The notes under the pieces: generated by a model
Told to the model about the DNA's origin: nothing
Databases searched by the model: none
The model's input: only the letters and a program-made list of their open reading frames with translations
Shown: in pieces, positions 60,101-64,000 of the stretch
Layout: every line of letters begins with the position of its first letter
Position numbering within the stretch: position 1 is the first letter of the stretch
DNA from: Pseudorhodoferax aquiterrae
Lineage (GTDB): Bacteria; Pseudomonadota; Gammaproteobacteria; Burkholderiales; Burkholderiaceae_C
DNA length: 64,000 nucleotides
Direction: 5' to 3'
Assembly: GCF_014652235.1 (NCBI RefSeq)
Contig: NZ_BMYK01000001.1
Coordinates: 1 to 64,000, forward strand
Made by a program: the position numbers and the translations under genes

Positions 60101-63100
60101 CGCAGCGCGCCACCGACTGTCAGAGAGAGGTCGCGCGCTGCATAAGCCAGCCCGGTATGTGCGTGGTCGCCGTCGATCTGCAGGATCAGGTCGCGGTCGC
60201 TGGACAGGGTGCCTTCCAGGTTCGACAGGCTGCCCGTCGCAATCGCCAGGTCGGCCTGTGAACCTGTCGCCGTGGCAATGCGGCCGCCGTCGTTCTGCAC
60301 TTGTGCGACAGCGATGCGAACAGGGCCCGCCGCGACGATGCTGCCACCGGCGTTGTCCAGCCGGGCATTCGCCTGTTCCATGGTGAGACCGCCGTCGCTG
60401 GCCAGGCTGCCGCGGTTGCGCACCAGTTCCGTGACGGACAGATCCAGCGCCTGGCCGGCCGAGAGTTGCGCGCCGGCCAGGTTGTCCAGTGTGGCGGCCG
60501 TCAGCTGCAACGCACCGTTGCTGCCGATCAGGCCGGCGGCGCCGGCATTGACGATCGTGGTGGCCACGATGCGGCTGGTGCCATTGCCGGTGTTGACGAT
60601 GCGTCCATCCTGGTTGTCGATGGCTGCGGCCTGCAACGCCAGGGATGCGCCAGCACCGGTGGCTTCCAGCGCGCCGCCGGCATTGCGCAGTTGCCCACCC
60701 AGCGCAACGTCCAGCGCCTTGCCGCCGCGCAGCAGGCCCCCGGTGTTGTGCAGGTCGGCCGCCGCGCGCAGGGCCAGCGTGCCATCCGCCTGCAGCCGCC
60801 CGCCCTGGTTCTGCACCTGCGCGGCCGACAGGGTCAGGTCGGCACCGGCGCCTGCCGCGGTGCCGATCAGCCCGGCTCGGTTGTCCAGCGTCGCGCTGAC
60901 CGCGACGCGCGCCTGGCCGGCCCCGGTGTGAAGGATCTCGCCGCTGTTGGCGAGGTTGCCGGCGTCGATGGCGATGCGCGTCGCGTGCATGCGACCCGCG
61001 TTGTGCACGTCGAAGGCCTGCAGCGCCAGCGTGCCGTTGCCGATGACTTCGCCGTTGCCGTTGTCGAACTGTGCGGCCGTGATGGCTAGCTGGCCGCTGC
61101 CGGCATGCGCGATGTGGCCGCCTGCATTGTTCAACTGCTCGGCCTGCAGCGCCATCTCGTGGCCGTTGCCGGCGATGCGCCCGCCGCGGTTGTCCAGCAT
61201 GCCGGTGGCGCGGACTTGCATGGTGGCTTCGCCGGTCTGGGCGATCAGGCCCGTGTTGGCCAGTGTGCCGGCCTCGATCACGACGCGGTCGGCCTGCATG
61301 GTGCCGCTGTGGGACAGGCTGCGTGTCTGCACGTGCAATTCGCCGTTGCCCAAAATGCGGCCATCGTTGGCGTCGAGCTGTTCCGCGGCGATGGCGAGAC
61401 GACCGGTGCCGGCATGCGCGATCTCGCCGCCGGCGTTGGCCAGGGCCGCCGCCGTGATGTCCATGCCGCGCGCGTTGCCGGCAATGCGGCCGCCGCGGTT
61501 GTCGAGCTGTGCCGCGACGGCGACTTGCATGTCCGCCATCCCGGTCTGCACGATCTGGCCGCCGCGGTTGTCCAGCGTGGCCGCCTGGATGTCGATGCGG
61601 TCCGCCTGCATGTGGCCACCATGCGTGATCTGCCCGGCCCGCAGCGCAAGTGCAGCGTTGCCGACGATGCTGCCGTCGCCGCCGTGCAATGTCTCGGCGT
61701 GGATCGCCAGCTGACCGCTGCCGGCATGTTCGATGTGGCCTGCACCGTTTGTGATCGACGCAGACCGCAGTTCCATGTCCCGGGCATTGCCGGCGATGCT
61801 GCCGCCCGTGTTGTCCAGCGCTTGCGTGGCGTGCAGCCGCATGGCCTGGTTGCCGGTTTGCGTGATCTGCCCGCCGCGGTTGTCGAGGATCCGGGAAGCC
61901 ATGCCGATCTGCGCCGCCTGCATGCTTCCCTGGTTGGCGACGGTATCGGCCTGCAGTGCCAGCACGCCGTTGCTGGCGATGTGGCCGCTGCCGCCCTCCA
62001 GATGGGCGGCGTCGATGGCCAGTCGGCCGCTGCCCGTATGGACCACGTGGCCGCCATCGTTGGCGATGTGTGCGGACTGCAGCGCCATGTCGCGCGCATT
62101 GCCGGCAATACGGCCACCGCGGTTGTCCAGCGTTTCGCTGGCGGTGATGGACATGGCCTGTGCGCCGCGCTGCACGATCTCGCCGGCCTGATTGTCCAGG
62201 CGGGTGGCGACCACGGCGATGTGCTCTGCAGCCATGCTGGCGCCCTGACCGTGGGCGATCTGCTTCGCCTCGATCTGCAGCAGACCATTGCCGACGATGC
62301 GGCCGCCGTTGCCATCCAGGCGATCGGCCTGGATCTGCAACCCACCCGTGCCGGCGTGTTCGATGGTGCCGCCGGTGTTGTCCAAGGCGCCGGCGCTGAT
62401 CTGGAGATCGCGTGCATTGGCCGCGATGCGGCCGCCCTGGTTGGCAAGCCTGCCACTGGCGGACAGCCGCATGCTGGCTTCTCCGGTCTGCACGATCTCA
62501 CCGCGGTTGTCCAGCGTGGCGGTCGCGATGGTGATCTGCCGGGCTTGCACGCTGCCGGCCAGCGTCAGTTGCGTGCCTTGCAGCTGCAGGCTGCCATCAC
62601 CGAGGATGCGACCGTCGCCGCCGTCGAGCTGGCCGGTCGTGATGCCGAGCACGCCGCTGCCGGCATGGGCGATGCTGCCGCCGGCGTTGGCGAGCTGGCC
62701 GGCCCGGAGTTCCATGTCGTTGGCATGGCCCACGATTCGGCCACCGCGGTTGTCCAGGTCCTCGCGCACCGCGATGCGCATGGCCTGGCTGCCACGCTGC
62801 ACGATCTCGCCGGCGGCATTGGCCAGGCGCCCTGCTTCCAGCGTGATCTGTTCTGCCGACATCGTGGCGCCGGCGCCATGGACGACCTCGGTGGCCTGCA
62901 GGTGCAGGGCGCCGTTGCTGGCGATGTGTCCGCCATCGCCGTCGAGGCGGTCGGCGCGCAGGTCCAGTTGACCGAGGCCGGCGTGCGTGATGCTGCCGGC
63001 ACGGTTGTCCAGCGTCGCGGTCTCGATGCGCAGGTCGGCGGCGTTCGTGGCGATGCGCCCGCCGCTGTTGTCCAGTGCCTTGGCAGTGATGCGCATGGCG

Positions 63101-64000
63101 GCTTCACCGGTCTGCACGATGTCGCCGCCGCGGTTGTCCAGGCGTGTGGCTGCCACCTCGATCCGAGCCGCCTGCATGCGTCCACCCTGCTGCAGCTGGC
63201 CAGCCTGCACGGAGAGGTAGGCATCGCTGGCGATGATGCCATCGCCACCGTCCAGCCGCTCGGCCTGGATGCTCAGCTGCCCGGCTCCTACATGCGCGAT
63301 CTGACCGCCGTGGTTGGACAGATGGGCCGTCTGCACGGCCATGTCGACGCCATGGCCCGTGATGTTGCCGCCACGGTTGTCGAGCGCCTCGCTGGCTGCC
63401 AGGCGCATCGGCTCTGTGCTGGTTTGAATGATCTGGCCGCTGTTGCGCAAGCGCGTGGCCTCGACCGTCACCTGCCCGGCCTGCAGTTGGCCGCCGTGCG
63501 TCGCTTCGCGTGCCCGCAACGCCAATGTGCCACCGGTCTGCAGCGTTCCGTTGCCACCGTCGAACTGATCGGCATCGACCGACAGGCGGCCATTGCCAGC
63601 CACCTCGATGCGACCACCGGCATTGGCCAGCGTGCCGGCTCGCAAGGCCAGATCGGCGCCCGTGGTGGCGATCTCGCCGCCGCGGTTGTCCAGCGTGCTG
63701 CGGCTCGCGATGGCGACGCGGCCGGCTTGCAGTTGGCCGCCAGCGTTGTCGAAGCGCTCGGCATTGACGCTGAAGTCGCCCCGCACACTGAGCTGGCCAC
63801 CGGCATTGCCGAAGTGGCGTCCGTCGAAGGACAGACGGTCGATGTGCAGAGCGCCGCCCGCGTTGTCGATGTCGTGCGCCTGCAGCGCGATGGTGCCGGC
63901 TGCGTCGATGCGCCCACCTTCGTTGTGCAGCATGCCCTGGGCGGTGACGCTGCCAGGTGCACTGGCGGGAGGGATCGCCTGCTGCGCTGGATCGACAACG
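54169..64000 (-). CDS. Filamentous haemagglutinin / CdiA-like two-partner-secretion exoprotein (5' end outside window)
   Basis: At least 3,276 residues; the frame stays open to the window edge, so the signal peptide, TPS secretion domain and start lie beyond 64000. Residues are numbered from the ATG at 63933. Residues ~80-1015 are nine tandem ~104-residue beta-helix units (LDNRGG-RIAGN type). Degenerate FHA-1 repeats continue to ~1415. A non-repetitive section (~1415-1670, with ENHTMRMPSWWQNRDRNG) follows at the position of a receptor-binding region. Haemagglutinin (FHA-2) repeats cover ~2010-2890. The C-terminal ~300 residues are low-GC, lack a VENN motif and end with AGAHDMLNSGTWYGLDGN and a hydrophobic ATPFALSVLLPTEVW. 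Likely roles are adhesion or contact-dependent inhibition. No TpsB transporter is in the window. Confidence 0.9.
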   Translation of the reverse strand, partial: VVDPAQQAIPPASAPGSVTAQGMLHNEGGRIDAAGTIALQAHDIDNAGGALHIDRLSFDGRHFGNAGGQLSVRGDFSVNAERFDNAGGQLQAGRVAIASRSTLDNRGGEIATTGADLALRAGTLANAGGRIEVAGNGRLSVDADQFDGGNGTLQTGGTLALRAREATHGGQLQAGQVTVEATRLRNSGQIIQTSTEPMRLAASEALDNRGGNITGHGVDMAVQTAHLSNHGGQIAHVGAGQLSIQAERLDGGDGIIASDAYLSVQAGQLQQGGRMQAARIEVAATRLDNRGGDIVQTGEAAMRITAKALDNSGGRIATNAADLRIETATLDNRAGSITHAGLGQLDLRADRLDGDGGHIASNGALHLQATEVVHGAGATMSAEQITLEAGRLANAAGEIVQRGSQAMRIAVREDLDNRGGRIVGHANDMELRAGQLANAGGSIAHAGSGVLGITTGQLDGGDGRILGDGSLQLQGTQLTLAGSVQARQITIATATLDNRGEIVQTGEASMRLSASGRLANQGGRIAANARDLQISAGALDNTGGTIEHAGTGGLQIQADRLDGNGGRIVGNGLLQIEAKQIAHGQGASMAAEHIAVVATRLDNQAGEIVQRGAQAMSITASETLDNRGGRIAGNARDMALQSAHIANDGGHVVHTGSGRLAIDAAHLEGGSGHIASNGVLALQADTVANQGSMQAAQIGMASRILDNRGGQITQTGNQAMRLHATQALDNTGGSIAGNARDMELRSASITNGAGHIEHAGSGQLAIHAETLHGGDGSIVGNAALALRAGQITHGGHMQADRIDIQAATLDNRGGQIVQTGMADMQVAVAAQLDNRGGRIAGNARGMDITAAALANAGGEIAHAGTGRLAIAAEQLDANDGRILGNGELHVQTRSLSHSGTMQADRVVIEAGTLANTGLIAQTGEATMQVRATGMLDNRGGRIAGNGHEMALQAEQLNNAGGHIAHAGSGQLAITAAQFDNGNGEVIGNGTLALQAFDVHNAGRMHATRIAIDAGNLANSGEILHTGAGQARVAVSATLDNRAGLIGTAAGAGADLTLSAAQVQNQGGRLQADGTLALRAAADLHNTGGLLRGGKALDVALGGQLRNAGGALEATGAGASLALQAAAIDNQDGRIVNTGNGTSRIVATTIVNAGAAGLIGSNGALQLTAATLDNLAGAQLSAGQALDLSVTELVRNRGSLASDGGLTMEQANARLDNAGGSIVAAGPVRIAVAQVQNDGGRIATATGSQADLAIATGSLSNLEGTLSSDRDLILQIDGDHAHTGLAYAARDLSLTVGGALRNGGLLRAGGTLAAQARSMDNMAGAAIEAGQVALHAAGALHNGGEIGAGSAALHADALNNQGAITAVALSITARTLDNVGPQALLGATDDLALQAAQALSNTDGANIYAGRDIGIATGALLNRSATIEAGRHIDIDAATVLNERPGVAVQRIVTLEENHTMRMPSWWQNRDRNGRGYTPEGTNYSAYQVSYVNPADILEQSTVYTPDGYAIGRVVVRTHANDTVFFSGRAGLASADGKHWGQAERMSGSDGTRVLYYTARQDGMPNPDQVPGVTSGVWEDAQVHTMDTSRVTFNPAYGSCSTNCVRFVAPLDYVDPNTTIIRDTQSVLGPNTALYELQRDAHVTATEDRLAPGAGSAGRIAAGGDIRVNFSGWMRNDHSDIVAGGALALHGTDGAAFENRATTLLRTWRFDGTHHYANGTSAAYRQPDKTEVIGSIGAVVSGQQVDIQAGSIRNVDTSAGNHANLTTDLRLSSGTTPQAGTTRRIQNGMLAAQSGSGVSVHAQAVNQLAASATVGRSEGAVHGGTAQGAGVTLAGGTDIATRAQASAGGSGLFQLQPAAAGATLYTTHPRFANAKPWVSSDSMLQTLGLDPALVLKRLGDGFMEQQRIREQVTAQTGRRHLAGYSDDDAQYAALLNAGASFAQALDLRVGVALTAAQMAQLTSDIVWLERQSVTLPDGSTRDVLAPRLYLAHLGEGTVRPHGALVTGDDVRLQGQDILNRGGVIGQASTGRTVLVAGRDIVNQGGTVQGQDVALVAARDVRNESLAITQDWSASNARASVVGSHTSLSNTARIEAGRTLQIQAGQDVQDTAGHIAAGGTARVQAGRDIVFGTLDSGHDSRMQMGRASVTSSSRQAHAGQIGARDDLVLSAGRDLHLNGTQARAGGDALLAAGRELDLQAVASTSSSDLRNDPAGSRYRQTHNQTTVQGASVQAGNGLSMRAGALESGDLKVTGSTLSAKDDVQLSASRDVVLASAQTSSLIDHYTHSKRSGLFSKSATTERDVVSVSGVAGSSVSGNTVAIGAGRDIVAQAALLQSEGAMQLAATRDIALTTADQTVTETHFKDVRKSATGLGKITGLALGGGSLGQTAIVGGKFISSNAAMNDATQTRTDAIGTTVSAGSLQMASGRDITVQGATLVADHDITAMAGRDLTIESAQNSYSTGNRVATSRSGSVGTFTNPALGNIKQSQSSQGSGVTQSASRVASLQGDVTLMAGGTYAQTASSVLAAGQGGTLLGGDVHIQARNVVIGEAFNTSASSSHSRSSSTVLGGSASVAGISTDTLRSAGSTLQAMSSTSDGRMQALGAVNLALQGKQAYDAAASIAKGAVGYKVSASISHSKSESQSTASSREAVGSSIVGADQVHILATGGAADSNIQVVGSTIGAGSTAHLQADNAVSLQASQSTWEQQSSNRSSGASVGVGFGVGAQTGFTIELGVSKGKGTQNGSEVLHTNTHVTGGQSVHIVSGGDTTLKGAVVDAPQISANVGGDLRIESLQDTSEQIARQSSSGLNLSLCIPPICYGTSTASGSAAAARANGSYASVVEQSGIKAGDGGFQVQVHGTTDLKGGVISSTQAAIDAKLNEFNTASLTSSDIQNHNVHKASSYAVSGSFSTGLGNQESAKTEDEKKAANQATKTTPGGGAGAGLVSVSESSTTSSGISGIAGDTGARTGDASSTGALVKDWNAQALLKDVQAQAQITLTFNQLAPSAAATYASNQVEKLNKQASEEQDLAKKEELLSEAKKWEENGKYNIAMNIIIGAAGEGMTGAMTSATKEALSWAADQMRQAMIEDSKKFPGICDSNNFCLDNKSGKSAGVNGDKFKLAGGRLDIEEICKDNRCAKGSSPGTWKTDENGKIIMNPYDKDNNKVDLAALLEANPQWRSPLGGLQGGPGKFMLLGNYAPDSVRDKISEAYAGAHDMLNSGTWYGLDGNIKPGMTESEKIIGEAKNQLNVLLATPFALSVLLPTEVWTAIGTALKK
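60890..63690 (-). repeat. Nine tandem ~312-bp super-repeats within the haemagglutinin gene
   Basis: Each unit encodes ~104 residues (five ~21-residue rungs). It begins LDNRGG/LDNTGG, then RIAGNARDM, HAGSGxL, LDGGDGxI and LDNRGGxIxQTG. Nine starts can be followed from ~63690 down to ~60890, which fits nine periods. Sequence identity between units is high enough for recombinational gain or loss of copies. Confidence 0.8.

Noticed and set aside
60890-63690. Regularly spaced repeats that could be read as a CRISPR array
   Set aside because: The period is ~312 bp and the repeats are coding (beta-helix units in an open frame); no spacers and no cas genes.

Overview
The window is GC-rich (about two thirds G+C) bacterial chromosome, except for a low-GC patch at roughly 53.4-55.2 kb. 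The 5S rRNA 3' end, the four Bug-type solute receptors without TctA/TctB partners, the stand-alone extra IF-1 gene and the protein relatives point to the order Burkholderiales. A Comamonadaceae-like member is the best guess, but no marker gene here settles the genus.

Layout. 0-0.1 kb: end of an rRNA operon with its terminator. 0.1-2.9 kb: TauD/TfdA-type dioxygenase with an IclR regulator, divergent from a Bug receptor. 3-7.9 kb: housekeeping-like genes (M61 peptidase, lipoprotein DsbC-like protein, UbiH-type hydroxylase, MOSC protein). 7.9-12.2 kb: Cache-domain histidine kinase and NarL-type regulator next to a CstA/YbdD pyruvate-peptide uptake pair. 12.3-14.5 kb: YchF and a zinc alcohol dehydrogenase. 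14.5-17.7 kb: ECF sigma factor, membrane anti-sigma candidate and a divergent VWA lipoprotein, with matching ECF-like promoters facing both ways. 17.7-22.3 kb: FAH hydrolase, alpha/beta hydrolase, amidohydrolase and cytochrome c run, with a divergent AraC regulator. 22.3-26.4 kb: Bug, quinone-oxidoreductase-like enzyme and CoA transferase operon with a LysR regulator. 26.4-29 kb: nucleoside deaminase, an orphan haem-oxygenase-like diiron enzyme and a small membrane protein. 29-33 kb: GntR regulator divergent from an acid-sugar-type module (enolase-superfamily enzyme, D-2-hydroxyacid dehydrogenase, Bug). 33.1-35.2 kb: alkyladenine glycosylase, DUF72, DUF3253 and a hypothetical. 35.2-45 kb: dicarboxyl-CoA (pimeloyl-CoA-like) beta-oxidation operon with its own Bug and CoA transferase and a divergent LysR.

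From 45 kb the window becomes accessory. It holds an hsdM remnant fused in frame to a short tail and translationally coupled to a Fic protein, then a Fur-boxed TonB receptor, HIT protein, IF-1, an iron-type ABC permease/ATPase pair and a VapBC-type toxin-antitoxin pair. After these come an IS30 transposase scrap, a low-GC lipoprotein gene and a huge filamentous haemagglutinin/CdiA-like exoprotein. That last gene runs off the right edge (5' end missing) and contains nine tandem ~104-residue super-repeats.

How it works together: much of the window is small catabolic units built alike, with a periplasmic Bug receptor, an activating or cleaving enzyme set, and a divergent regulator with a recognisable operator in the gap. 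Iron acquisition (TonB receptor, ABC pair) and cell-contact or defence functions (Fic, VapBC, FHA) occupy the right third.
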